Source: Caldalkalibacillus uzonensis (GTDB taxonomy: Bacteria > Bacillota > Bacilli > Caldalkalibacillales > Caldalkalibacillaceae). From it: a stretch of 64,000 bases of DNA. Shown here one piece after another: positions 27,710 to 35,930 of this stretch (positions within the stretch are counted from its first letter, which is position 1; every line of letters begins with the position of its first letter). Location of the stretch: assembly GCF_030814135.1 (NCBI RefSeq), contig NZ_JAUSUQ010000011.1, positions 1 through 64,000 of the forward strand, written 5' to 3'. The notes under the pieces are model-generated. The model worked only from the letters and a program-made list of their open reading frames with translations. It searched no databases and had not been told where the DNA came from. The position numbers and the translations under genes are program-made.

Positions 27710-28888
27710 TTATGGTAACGGATCGACAAAGTCATCCGCCGAACGTTTGAACTCTTCATCTGAAACCAGGCACTCATCAAGGGATTTTGTCACCCTTTCA
27801 GGATCCAGATGAATCCCGATAAATACGATCTCATTAATTCTGTCACCATGCTCCGAAGCCAACGTTTGCTTCAATTGAGGTTGTTCAGCTAGTAGAGCCT
27901 CCCGCTCCTCTTCTGGCAAAGCAGCTATCCAGTAGCCGGCTGGACCGAATTGAATCGAAGGACCCGCTTGACTTATATTGTTAGCAACGTCTGGACGGGA
28001 AGCTAACCAGACCAGCCCTTTGGCCCGAACTATTTCTTCTGGCCACTCTTCAAACCACCGGGCCAGTCGTTCAGGATGAAAAGGCCTTTTGCGCCGGTAT
28101 ACATAGGAGTTGATGCCGTACTCATCTGTTTCCGGAGTATGTTCTCCTTTTTGTAATTCTTTGATCCATCCAGCCGATTGACTGGCCCGCTCAAAGTTAA
28201 ACAAGCCAGTGTTCAAAATTTCCCTGGGATCTACCTGGCCATGGGAAGCCCTGATAAACTTGGCTGTCGGCTGCAGCTTGCGTAACAATTTCTCCAGTTT
28301 CGCCAAGTCCTGCTCATTGACCAGATCGCATTTATTTAATATGAGTACATCACAAAACTCGATTTGATCAATAAGCAGATCAACCACGTCCCGGGTATCA
28401 TCCTCTCCCACCGCTTGATTGCGGTCCATCAGGCTCTCCCCTGAAGAGAAGTCGATCCAGAAACGGTAGGCGTCAACCACTGTGACCATGGTATCCAGGC
28501 GACAGTATTTGGATAAATCGATGCCCTGCTCCTCGTCCACATAGGTAAACGTCTGGGCAACCGGAACGGGTTCCCCTATGCCAGTAGATTCAATTAAGAT
28601 GTAATCAAACCGGCCTTCCTTGGCCAGACGTTCTACCTCTACCAGCAAGTCTTCACGCAATGTACAGCAAATACAGCCGTTGGACATCTCCACCAGCTTT
28701 TCATCAGTGCGGGATAAAGCCCCTTCATTCTGAATTAAATTGGCATCAATATTCACTTCACTCAAATCATTCACAATGACGGCCACTTTCAACCCTTGTT
28801 TGTTGTTTAAGACATGATTAAGGATTGTTGTTTTCCCCGCCCCTAGGTACCCGCTTAAAACCGTCACAGGAATCCGTTTGTCTTCCAT
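27710..28888 (-). CDS. CobW/COG0523 family GTP-binding metallochaperone (YciC/ZigA type)
   Basis: A 392-residue G3E GTPase. Walker A is GYLGAGKTT (13-21). The metal-binding CxCC motif is NGCICC (Cys72, 74, 75). The Walker B-like ESTGIGEP and the guanine motif NKCD follow. The C-terminal CobW domain includes [15 protein letters not shown]. YciC-type members deliver or insert zinc under zinc limitation. A Zur-box-like site lies about 90 bp upstream, which points to a zinc-starvation role. The start follows GGGAGAGAAGAAC. Confidence 0.88.
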   Translation of the reverse strand: MEDKRIPVTVLSGYLGAGKTTILNHVLNNKQGLKVAVIVNDLSEVNIDANLIQNEGALSRTDEKLVEMSNGCICCTLREDLLVEVERLAKEGRFDYILIESTGIGEPVPVAQTFTYVDEEQGIDLSKYCRLDTMVTVVDAYRFWIDFSSGESLMDRNQAVGEDDTRDVVDLLIDQIEFCDVLILNKCDLVNEQDLAKLEKLLRKLQPTAKFIRASHGQVDPREILNTGLFNFERASQSAGWIKELQKGEHTPETDEYGINSYVYRRKRPFHPERLARWFEEWPEEIVRAKGLVWLASRPDVANNISQAGPSIQFGPAGYWIAALPEEEREALLAEQPQLKQTLASEHGDRINEIVFIGIHLDPERVTKSLDECLVSDEEFKRSADDFVDPLP

Positions 28889-28978
28889 TGTTCTTCTCTC
28901 CCATATATAAAAATTTTTTACACCCTGCTTGGTATTTTCTTATAAAAAAACATCTTGTGATCCTAAGTAGTTTGTTTA

Positions 28979-28993
28979 TAATAATTATTACGA
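28979..28993. promoter_or_regulatory. Putative Zur box
   Basis: TAATAATTATTACGA matches the Bacillus Zur consensus TCGTAATNATTACGA at all but two positions, and the flanking TTT continues the extended consensus. It lies between the CobW-type gene (minus) and the oxidoreductase remnant (plus), so it could have controlled both. Confidence 0.6.
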
Positions 28994-29102
28994 TTTACAT
29001 TAGCCATTGTAGAGTAATAAATAACCTCTGTCAAATAATATATTCCTAATTATTCTGCTTTATGATCAGATTAAGAATACATCAATCAAAGGAGTTGTAG
29101 AC

Positions 29103-29213
29103 ATGCTTGACTGGCTCTTCATCGGAGGCGGAATTCAGGGTGATAAAGTTGGATTGCTGCCAGCTAGTAGTCATTTATCACCATTCCCCTTATGGTTACA
29201 TACCCTAATATGA
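29103..29213 (+). pseudogene. 5' remnant of an FAD/NAD(P)-binding oxidoreductase gene
   Basis: AAAGGAGTTGTAGAC precedes an ATG that encodes MLDWLFIGGGIQG, the first strand and GxGxxG-type dinucleotide loop of a flavoprotein. After about 13 codons the reading frame turns into unrelated sequence and stops at codon 37. Ribosome site and start are intact, but the gene body is gone, apparently by deletion ahead of the LysM gene. The original family is uncertain. Confidence 0.5.
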
Positions 29214-29237
29214 AAAAGTCTTAAGGGGGAATGACCT

Positions 29238-29738
29238 TTGCCTGTGGCTCATGGAACACATTTTATTTATACTGTCCGGCCCACTGATACACTTTATTGG
29301 ATTGCTACCATATTAGGCAGCGATATCAATCAACTTGAACGCCTAAACGCCCTTTACCCACCATTTACTGATCCTGGCCTCATTTTTCCAGGTCAGGTCC
29401 TGATTGCCCCATCCGTTTTCTTTCCTGATGATCAAGTCATTTATATTGTGAATTGGGGAGATACCCTCGGTAGCATTGCTGATCGGTTTGGAACTACTGT
29501 GGAAATGTTGCTGGAGACGAATCCCCAGATTATCGACCCGGATTTGCTTGCTCCCAGCCAACTCATCAGGGTTCCTGCGGCTATTTATGTCATCTCTCCA
29601 GGAGACACGCTCTCCCGGATTGCCGAAACATTTGAGGTTTCCATCCAGTCCATTATTACAGCAAATCGAGGGCGCCCGTTTTTTTCACCGGATTTACTGT
29701 ATCCGGGATATGGGCTAATTATTCCGCACACAGCATAA
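29238..29738 (+). CDS. Triple-LysM domain protein
   Basis: A 166-residue protein made only of three LysM repeats: FIYTVRPTDTLYWIATILG (about 8-57), VIYIVNWGDTLGSIADRFG (67-112) and AIYVISPGDTLSRIAETF (114-163). Each ends in an L/I-x-P-x-Q/G segment. LysM modules bind peptidoglycan or chitin-type glycans. There is no signal peptide, which is usual for spore-coat or mother-cell LysM proteins such as SafA-like ones. The start is TTG at 29238 behind AAGGGGG; a GTG two codons later is an alternative. Confidence 0.85.
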   Translation: MPVAHGTHFIYTVRPTDTLYWIATILGSDINQLERLNALYPPFTDPGLIFPGQVLIAPSVFFPDDQVIYIVNWGDTLGSIADRFGTTVEMLLETNPQIIDPDLLAPSQLIRVPAAIYVISPGDTLSRIAETFEVSIQSIITANRGRPFFSPDLLYPGYGLIIPHTA

Positions 29739-29816
29739 GGCAATCAACCAAGGAGCTGCCGGCTTGCTGTCCCTGACTAGCATCCAGCACAAACCTCTCT
29801 TTCTTCCATCCGGTTT

Positions 29817-29853
29817 AAGGGGCTGCCCCATGACATTGGGGGCAACCCCTTTA
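29817..29853. terminator. Bidirectional terminator between the LysM gene and larA
   Basis: AAGGGGCTGCCCC-ATGACATT-GGGGGCAACCCCTT, a GC-rich stem between convergent genes. Confidence 0.85.
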
Positions 29854-29856
29854 CTT

Positions 29857-31119
29857 TTACTCTTCAACATAGGGAATCGTTAATGGACCGAGGGGAAGCA
29901 CAGCTACACTCATATTTTCACCATATTTTTCCTTTAATTGTTCCAATGTGTGTTCGATATCATGAGTAGGATTGAACATGGCTTTTTCCACATCTTTGTC
30001 GGGCAAACTCGAATAAACGTAAACATCCGCCCAAACCTGGATGACGGCTTGTTTTTGTACTTGCCATTGGTCAAAGATTTTAAATGACGGGTCATTGATC
30101 ATATCCAGGATTTCCTGGGGCGTTTTTCTCATTTGAAGGATCTTTGCGTAATTCCCATGATTGGGAAGACCGTCCGAACATTCCGCTGCACAAATAATGG
30201 TTCCGCCCTGTTTTACGATTTTATGCGCGGCACTCATCCCTTTTACAGCTTGATAAAGATTTTGATCCAACGGATAACCTGAATTCGATGTAATGACCAC
30301 ATCGAAACGATGCTCGCAACGGATCATCGCATGTTCTTTGGCAAATGCGCAGCCCCGGTCATGGGCTTGAAACAACTCCCCGGCAAATACCGCCGTAATT
30401 TCTTTCTCCCTGTTTAAGGTGACATTCAACAAGAAGTCAGGCGGACACATCCGGTTCACTTCCCGGGCCATCTCCTGGACTGGATTGTTTACCATATTTC
30501 CCCATGTGGCTAAAGGATCGCCAATCATCCGTGCATTGTGGAAGGTCATGATTGTTTCGATTCCCGCAATCCCCGGCATGATCCCTTTCGGTCCTCCGGA
30601 GAATCCCGCAAAGAAGTGAGGCTCAATAAATCCAGTCACAATCTTGAAATCGGCTTCCACATACTCCTTATTCAAATAAACATGACAGCCAAATCGGCTT
30701 TCCCCGACTTTGACCAACTCCTCTTTATTATGGCAATGATGATTGATGACACGAACATTGTCAACAACCCACTCGCCCAACATTTGAACAAATTCTTCTC
30801 TCGTTTGATCTCTATGGGTTCCGGTCCCGTTAATGATAACAAAGTTTTCAAGGGGAACGTGATGCAATTCCTTTAATAACCATGGAACCAGCTTGTGATT
30901 AGGGGTGGGACGTGTAATGTCGCTGATGACGATGGCCACTTTATCCGTTTTTTTCACTCTATCGCGTAATGGGGCTGTCCCGATCGGATTTCGCAAGGCA
31001 TGAAGAACCGCTTCCTCTTCATTTTCAAGTCCAGGCAAGTTTTTTGGTTCAAGAATGACCGAATGATCCGGTACTTCAATCGCCAATCCTTGTTTTCCGT
31101 AAAGCAGTGTTGTTTTCAT
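29857..31119 (-). CDS. larA: LarA-family nickel-pincer racemase/epimerase
   Basis: A 420-residue homologue of lactate racemase, which uses a covalently bound nickel-pincer nucleotide to racemise 2-hydroxyacids. The active-site set of LarA is present at near-constant offset: Asp67/Arg70 (SDITRPTP), His102 (GTGTHR), His168 (EPHFFAG), Lys178 (GGPKGIMPG, cofactor attachment), His194, Gln290 and Lys293 (QAVKG). The natural substrate may be lactate or another 2-hydroxyacid. No larB, larC or larE maturation genes occur in the window, so they must be encoded elsewhere. GGGGAGG precedes the ATG; glxK lies 77 bp upstream. Confidence 0.88.
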   Translation of the reverse strand: MKTTLLYGKQGLAIEVPDHSVILEPKNLPGLENEEEAVLHALRNPIGTAPLRDRVKKTDKVAIVISDITRPTPNHKLVPWLLKELHHVPLENFVIINGTGTHRDQTREEFVQMLGEWVVDNVRVINHHCHNKEELVKVGESRFGCHVYLNKEYVEADFKIVTGFIEPHFFAGFSGGPKGIMPGIAGIETIMTFHNARMIGDPLATWGNMVNNPVQEMAREVNRMCPPDFLLNVTLNREKEITAVFAGELFQAHDRGCAFAKEHAMIRCEHRFDVVITSNSGYPLDQNLYQAVKGMSAAHKIVKQGGTIICAAECSDGLPNHGNYAKILQMRKTPQEILDMINDPSFKIFDQWQVQKQAVIQVWADVYVYSSLPDKDVEKAMFNPTHDIEHTLEQLKEKYGENMSVAVLPLGPLTIPYVEE

Positions 31120-31195
31120 ACAAGCCTCCCCATTTCCCAATTTTTACTTTTTTATTTCAATCATTTGTTTGATTTTCAATGTTTAGACCTCCTTG

Positions 31196-32341
31196 CTATT
31201 CATGATGAGCTGGATTTGCCATATATGTTCGTACAACTTGTTCCGCCGTTTGCGCCAGTAATTCTTCGGCACGATCGATCGCTTCCTCGAGGGACATTGG
31301 ACCGCTGACAATACTATGAATACTATGGATCCCATATTGATAGAGGGTTTCCACTCCAGGCCCCACAGAGCCTGCTAAGACAAACACCGGTACCCCCTGC
31401 TTTTGGGCTTCCTGGGCCACTCCCATCGGTGTTTTTCCGGAAGCGGTTTGGAAATCGATTTGTCCTTCCCCTGTGAAGGCCAACTCAGCTCCTCTCATTT
31501 TTTCCCCCAGCCTGGTGAACTCAATCACAATATCGATCCCCCGTTTCATTGTGGCTGGGAAAAAGGCTTGAAATGCTCCCCCAATCCCGCCAGCCGCCCC
31601 CGCTCCAGGCAGGTCGTGCAAACGGATCCCTTTTTTCTTTTCCACCAGATCCGCCCAACGAGTGAGATAATGATCCAATTGTTCCACCATTTCCGGTGTT
31701 GCCCCTTTTTGCGGACCAAACACATGGGAAGCTCCATGAGGACCAATCAAAGGGTTTTGTACGTCGGAGGCAATTAAAAATTGGGACTCCTCAATACGAG
31801 GATCAAAGTTTCGATCATCAATATCGGCGATATCGCCCAAGGCCTGCCCGCCCCATCCGATGGGATTCCCTTTACTATCATAAAGCCGAATACCCAGAGC
31901 CTGCAGCATCCCTATTCCGCCATCATTGGTTGCGCTTCCGCCAATCGCCAAAATAAAACGGCGACATCCGTCATCAAGGGCTTTTTTAATTAACTCCCCC
32001 GTTCCGTAGGTTGTCGTTACCATGGGATTTCTCTCTTCGGGAGGGACGAGACATAGGCCGGAAGCGCTGGCCATTTCGATCACACAGGTTTCCCCATCTC
32101 CCAACACGCCATATGCTGCCTGAACCGGCCTGTGCAAGGGCCCGGTCACGGATACCGCCACCTTCCGACCGTTGGTGGCGGCAACAAGACTATCCAGCGT
32201 ACCTTCTCCTCCATCCGCTACGGGAACAAGGACCGTTTCCGCTTTTGGCAGTACACGTTTAATTCCCTTTTCGATTGCAAGCGAAGCTTCCCATGCCGAT
32301 ACACTGCCCTTGAAAGAATCAGGTGCAATTACAATTTTCAC
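31196..32341 (-). CDS. glxK: Glycerate kinase (GarK/GlxK family)
   Basis: A 381-residue glycerate kinase of the two-domain bacterial type. Diagnostic segments: IAPDSFKGSVSAWEA at the start, VADGGEGTLDSL, AIGGSATNDGGIGMLQALG (phosphate binding), a DLPGAGAAGGIGGA motif and AFTGEGQID. Family members phosphorylate D-glycerate from glycolate, glucarate or galactarate routes; E. coli GarK yields 2-phosphoglycerate. The start is GTG at 32341 behind GGGAGGCGGTG. It is divergent from cdaR and in line with larA, forming a glxK-larA unit. Confidence 0.92.
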   Translation of the reverse strand: MKIVIAPDSFKGSVSAWEASLAIEKGIKRVLPKAETVLVPVADGGEGTLDSLVAATNGRKVAVSVTGPLHRPVQAAYGVLGDGETCVIEMASASGLCLVPPEERNPMVTTTYGTGELIKKALDDGCRRFILAIGGSATNDGGIGMLQALGIRLYDSKGNPIGWGGQALGDIADIDDRNFDPRIEESQFLIASDVQNPLIGPHGASHVFGPQKGATPEMVEQLDHYLTRWADLVEKKKGIRLHDLPGAGAAGGIGGAFQAFFPATMKRGIDIVIEFTRLGEKMRGAELAFTGEGQIDFQTASGKTPMGVAQEAQKQGVPVFVLAGSVGPGVETLYQYGIHSIHSIVSGPMSLEEAIDRAEELLAQTAEQVVRTYMANPAHHE

Positions 32342-32495
32342 GTTTTCACCGCCTCCCTGTAAAACGCTCTTAGTTATATATATTATAAAAATTTAAACCC
32401 CAAAAATCTTCAGTTAAAATATACAAAAGAAAGATTTAAATTATAGCATATTTTTGGTTAATATAAACATAAATGACACAGGGAGTGAAAGCAGC

Positions 32496-33569
32496 ATGCT
32501 GACCAAGGAAATTGCCCGCGACATTGTAAAGGAAACAATGATACGGCTGAATCGAAATGTCAATATGATGGATCACACTGGAAAGATCATCGCCTCCGGA
32601 GATGCTTCCCGGCTGAATCAAATTCATGAAGGTGCTCAGTATGTTTTGGAGACCGGCCAACCCTTAATTATTCAAAATCCTTCACAATGGATGGGAGCCC
32701 TCCCTGGTATCAATTTGCCCGTTGTATTCCAAGGTCAAATTGTGGGAGTCATTGGAATCACTGGAGCCCCGGATGAAATCGGGCAAGTCGCGGAGTTGGT
32801 CAAAATGATCACAGAGATGATGATCAACCAAGCTTTTGTTGAAACTCAATTGGAATGGAAACAGCGGATGAAAGAAATTGTTTTCCATGAATTAATTCAA
32901 CCAAAAACTAATTATGAAGGGGTGGACCAGCGTTTAAATCTGTTACAGATTCATCTCCATCCCCCATTTCATGTGACTATTGTTGAATTTGGAGAAATGA
33001 CCATGAAAAGCCAGATGTTGATTAAAACGCTAGAAGACCTTCTTGATGACAAAAAAATGGTCACCGGCTTTCTTGGCTTCAACCGTTTGTTCATTCTTTC
33101 TTTCGGCCTTGCTGAACTCACCATTATACAAAATTTGGAAAAGGTTTGCGCGTTTATGAAACGGATGGGGATTCCACTAAAAATGGGACTGGGTTCCGCA
33201 GTGGAAGAAAAGGAAAAGATATGGATCTCTTATGAAGAGGCAAGGATTGCCCTGGATATGGGGACCCAAGATCAGGATCTCATTTCTTATGCTGACATTG
33301 AGACGAGAGCATTGCTTTCTCAAATTGACAGGGAGTTTAAACAAAAATTTACTTCCCGGATTTTGGGAAACCTTTCGCCTAAAGCACTCCAAACACTGGA
33401 AGTATTTTTTTCCTGTAATTTGAATCTGGCCAAGACTGCCAAAGCACTATATGTGCACCGGAATACGTTGATTTACCGTTTGAAAAAAATCAAACAAGAT
33501 ACAGGTTATGATCCCCAAAATTTTGAAGATGCCGTTACGTTGCAGATTGCTCTATGGATGCGGCAATAG
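32496..33569 (+). CDS. cdaR: Sugar-diacid/glycerate utilization regulator (CdaR family)
   Basis: A 357-residue activator of the CdaR family. Residues 1-130 are the diacid-recognition domain (EIARDIVKETM near the start, then HTGKIIASGD and GQIVGVIGITG). The middle is a GGDEF-like fold. The C-terminal PucR-type helix-turn-helix reads NLAKTAKALYVHRNTLIYRLKKI. Family members respond to glycerate, galactarate or glucarate and switch on glycerate kinase genes. The gene is divergent from glxK-larA. The ATG at 32496 follows AGGGAGTG. Confidence 0.88.
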   Translation: MLTKEIARDIVKETMIRLNRNVNMMDHTGKIIASGDASRLNQIHEGAQYVLETGQPLIIQNPSQWMGALPGINLPVVFQGQIVGVIGITGAPDEIGQVAELVKMITEMMINQAFVETQLEWKQRMKEIVFHELIQPKTNYEGVDQRLNLLQIHLHPPFHVTIVEFGEMTMKSQMLIKTLEDLLDDKKMVTGFLGFNRLFILSFGLAELTIIQNLEKVCAFMKRMGIPLKMGLGSAVEEKEKIWISYEEARIALDMGTQDQDLISYADIETRALLSQIDREFKQKFTSRILGNLSPKALQTLEVFFSCNLNLAKTAKALYVHRNTLIYRLKKIKQDTGYDPQNFEDAVTLQIALWMRQ

Positions 33570-33580
33570 AAGTGAACAAT

Positions 33581-33658
33581 GTAGTAACCGATCCCTTCAC
33601 CATCTATGCCCAAACGCTTGATGGTCATTGTCACTTCTTGTCCGCGTTTCACTTTCAT
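33581..33658 (-). pseudogene. 5' remnant of a YfjO/RlmCD-type rRNA methyltransferase gene
   Basis: The ATG at 33658 has a ribosome site (AGGAG) and encodes 26 residues whose core TIKRLGIDGEGIGYY is the TRAM domain start of RlmD/RlmCD methyltransferases. It nearly matches [15 protein letters not shown] of the intact gene at 54508-55899. Homology ends right after GYY, about 12 bp from the cdaR stop; the frame then runs into antisense cdaR until a stop at 33506. In B. subtilis yfjO lies beside yfjP (alkA-like), so the remnant is in the ancestral place. Confidence 0.8.
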
Positions 33659-33668
33659 GTTTATTCTC

Positions 33669-34583
33669 CTATCCAAGTGAACCCCATAAATATATGGTGA
33701 CATAGCTGGCCCAGTCGGCGTAAGGTTTGACCCACTCCCGGCATTCTTCAGGCTCCGGCCGCCGTTCAAGCTGCTCAAGTTTTTGCAAGGCGTTGCGCAA
33801 GCCGATGTCTGCTGCCGGAAACAGATTGGGTCGGGCCAGGCAAAATAATAAGACACACTCGGCAGTCCACAGCCCAATGCCTTTTTCCCGGGTGAGCCGG
33901 TCAATAAAAGCCTCATTGTCAAGCTGGGCCAATTCTGTCAAGTTTAATTCACCGGATGCAACCTTACGTCCCACATTAATGATATATTCTGCCTTGCGGG
34001 CACTAAATTTATGTTGCCTGAGCTCTTCTATGGTAAGAGCAGCTAATTGGGCGGGTGTAGGCAACAACAAGTACTCCTGACCATCACACGAGATGGTTTG
34101 TCCATAAAAACGGGCTAAATTTCGAGAAAGTTGACGGGCAAAAGAAAAGTTAAGCTGCTGTTGGATAATGGTTTGCACGAGTCCCTCGTAAATTCCCTCA
34201 TCTTGTATCAGAGGAAGACCACGCAAATGATGAGTTAAGCGGCGTAATGGCGGGTATGAATGAACGGCCTGATAAAATCGTACAAGCACATCAGTTTGCC
34301 ACTGAAAGCGCTGGTTAAGGTGGTGTTGCAACCAATTTTGATCCGCACTGGTCAGTGTGTCTCCCTTGACAGTAACCCGGATCTGAGGGGTATCCACAGT
34401 ACCCTCATTGGTTAATACGCACACCACGGGCTTCCAGTTTTCCTCCACCAGACTGTGCTTGATGCGTACGGCAAATGACAGTTCGTCTCCCTCTTCATTC
34501 ACATGATAAAAAGGCTCCCTTGAACAGCGCTGGATCACCCTCGCAAAGTCATAGGGTGGCCGGGGCAGGATAACAAACTCCAT
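33669..34583 (-). CDS. DNA-3-methyladenine glycosylase II (AlkA/YfjP-like)
   Basis: A 304-residue base-excision repair glycosylase of the HhH-GPD superfamily. The N-terminal 120 residues form the AlkA-type beta domain. Then come LVQTIIQQQLNFSFARQL, the helix-hairpin-helix (LTREKGIGLWTAECVLLF) and the catalytic Asp in FPAADIGLRNAL. No Fe-S cysteines are present, as expected for AlkA. Length agrees with B. subtilis YfjP. The truncated yfjO remnant follows it by 10 bp. Confidence 0.9.
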   Translation of the reverse strand: MEFVILPRPPYDFARVIQRCSREPFYHVNEEGDELSFAVRIKHSLVEENWKPVVCVLTNEGTVDTPQIRVTVKGDTLTSADQNWLQHHLNQRFQWQTDVLVRFYQAVHSYPPLRRLTHHLRGLPLIQDEGIYEGLVQTIIQQQLNFSFARQLSRNLARFYGQTISCDGQEYLLLPTPAQLAALTIEELRQHKFSARKAEYIINVGRKVASGELNLTELAQLDNEAFIDRLTREKGIGLWTAECVLLFCLARPNLFPAADIGLRNALQKLEQLERRPEPEECREWVKPYADWASYVTIYLWGSLG

Positions 34584-34799
34584 GTTATGCCTCCTCAGTT
34601 CGTTTATAACAATTAACGCTAGACAAACAGAAACCTGTGTGTTTGTCCCTCCATTACCTTAAACTACTAGCGAATGACGGATCAAACTTTTGATACAATG
34701 ATTTTATCATAAATCACCATTGAACTGACCCTCTAAGCCCAGCGTGGTCAGAGTGTTCAAACTTCACACATAGATCGTACAATGATGGAGGGAAGTTTT

Positions 34800-35165
34800 A
34801 TGTCAATTAGAACCGATGTAGCATCCCTTGCCGCTTTAGCCAAAGTGCTGAGAAACCGAAATCTTAATCAAAGCTTTGCGGATGTTGTACGCACACTGCA
34901 GAAGCAAGTGCCCTATTTTGATTGGGTCGGCGTTTATCTGAGACAAGGGAACGCATCAGAATTGGTAGCGGCATCCGACCAAGACAAGCAACTGGAATGG
35001 GAAGCTAATGCCGAGCTACGCATCCCCATTGAAGACCAAGTTCAACAACAGGAATTAGGGAAAATTGTGGTTAAAAGCCGGGATCCCCTGTGCTTTGATA
35101 TGACAGACGTTTCCACTCTGCAAACCCTGGCTCATGAGCTTAGCCAACGGTTGAGCCTGCATTGA
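34800..35165 (+). CDS. GAF domain-containing protein
   Basis: A 121-residue protein that is essentially one GAF domain: VPYFDWVGVYLRQGN, then a stretch ending in ELRIPIEDQVQQQELGKIVV, and a C-terminal helix with FDMTDVSTLQTLAHEL. It lacks the cysteines of the free-methionine-(R)-sulfoxide reductases, so a small-ligand sensor role is more likely. The ATG at 34800 follows GGAGGGAAG. It converges on the GntR gene. Confidence 0.75.
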   Translation: MSIRTDVASLAALAKVLRNRNLNQSFADVVRTLQKQVPYFDWVGVYLRQGNASELVAASDQDKQLEWEANAELRIPIEDQVQQQELGKIVVKSRDPLCFDMTDVSTLQTLAHELSQRLSLH

Positions 35166-35170
35166 CTTAT

Positions 35171-35203
35171 AAAAAGGTGTTCCTGTTACTCAAGGAACAC
35201 CCT
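35171..35203 (-). terminator. Terminator of the accessory sugar-acid operon
   Basis: GGTGTTCCT-...-AGGAACACC with a minus-strand T run after it. The stem overlaps the stop codon of the GntR gene and can also serve the convergent GAF gene. Confidence 0.88.
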
Positions 35204-35818
35204 CCACGAATCATCTAAATCAAGATGGCGATACAACTCTGCGGTTAACCGCGCCTCGTCCCGATTGCGAATTGCTTCCAGGATCGACAGATGTTGTTCC
35301 GCCACCCTGGTCAGGTTTTGGTGATATTGGGTGGAAACCAGTGCAATGAACCTTCGAATCTGGGCATCGACGGTTAACCACAACCGCAAAAACACGTTCT
35401 TGTTGGCGCCTTCAATGATCAACTGGTGAAAACGGCAATCCTCGGCCGTAAATTGAAGTACATTTCCATCCAAGGCAAGCTGCATCATACGCCGTACAAC
35501 GTCCTCGAAGGGGGCCAAATCAAAAGGACGCTTGATCAACGCCTTGGCCGAAGAGATTTCGATCAGCTTCCTGAACTCAAAAAGCTGCTCCATTTCATGA
35601 AAAGAGATTTCTGTTACAAAGGTTCCTGTGTGTGGAATGACGTTGACCAAGCCCTCCATTTCTAAAACCCTCAGCGCCTCGCGCACCGGCGCTTGACTTG
35701 TGCCAAAAGAGTTGGCGACTTGGAGCTCTCTGATTCGCGTTCCCGGACGCAATTGACCGGTTATGATCTGTAGCCGTAACTCGGATAAAATTTGCTCCCG
35801 CCGTACGTTGGTTGTCAC
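35186..35818 (-). CDS. GntR-family (FadR subfamily) transcriptional regulator
   Basis: A 210-residue regulator. The winged helix has PGTRIRELQVANSFGTSQ and APVREALRVLEMEGL, and the wing HTGTFVTEI. The FCD domain carries the metal-binding residues (EDCRFHQLIIEG, then EQHLSILEAI and YRHL). The start is GTG at 35818, which has TTGGAGTG at good spacing; upstream codons in frame are not conserved. It is the last gene of the minus-strand operon and probably represses the promoter at 40071-40107. Confidence 0.85.
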   Translation of the reverse strand: MTTNVRREQILSELRLQIITGQLRPGTRIRELQVANSFGTSQAPVREALRVLEMEGLVNVIPHTGTFVTEISFHEMEQLFEFRKLIEISSAKALIKRPFDLAPFEDVVRRMMQLALDGNVLQFTAEDCRFHQLIIEGANKNVFLRLWLTVDAQIRRFIALVSTQYHQNLTRVAEQHLSILEAIRNRDEARLTAELYRHLDLDDSWRVFLE

Positions 35819-35930
35819 TTGTGCCTGCACTCCAATGCTGTATATATTGGTTATTGATAGCCGTATGTTAAAAACTTTTAAAATGAGACTTCTGGTAGTT
35901 AGATTAACGATGATCCCTGAAGATGTCAAT

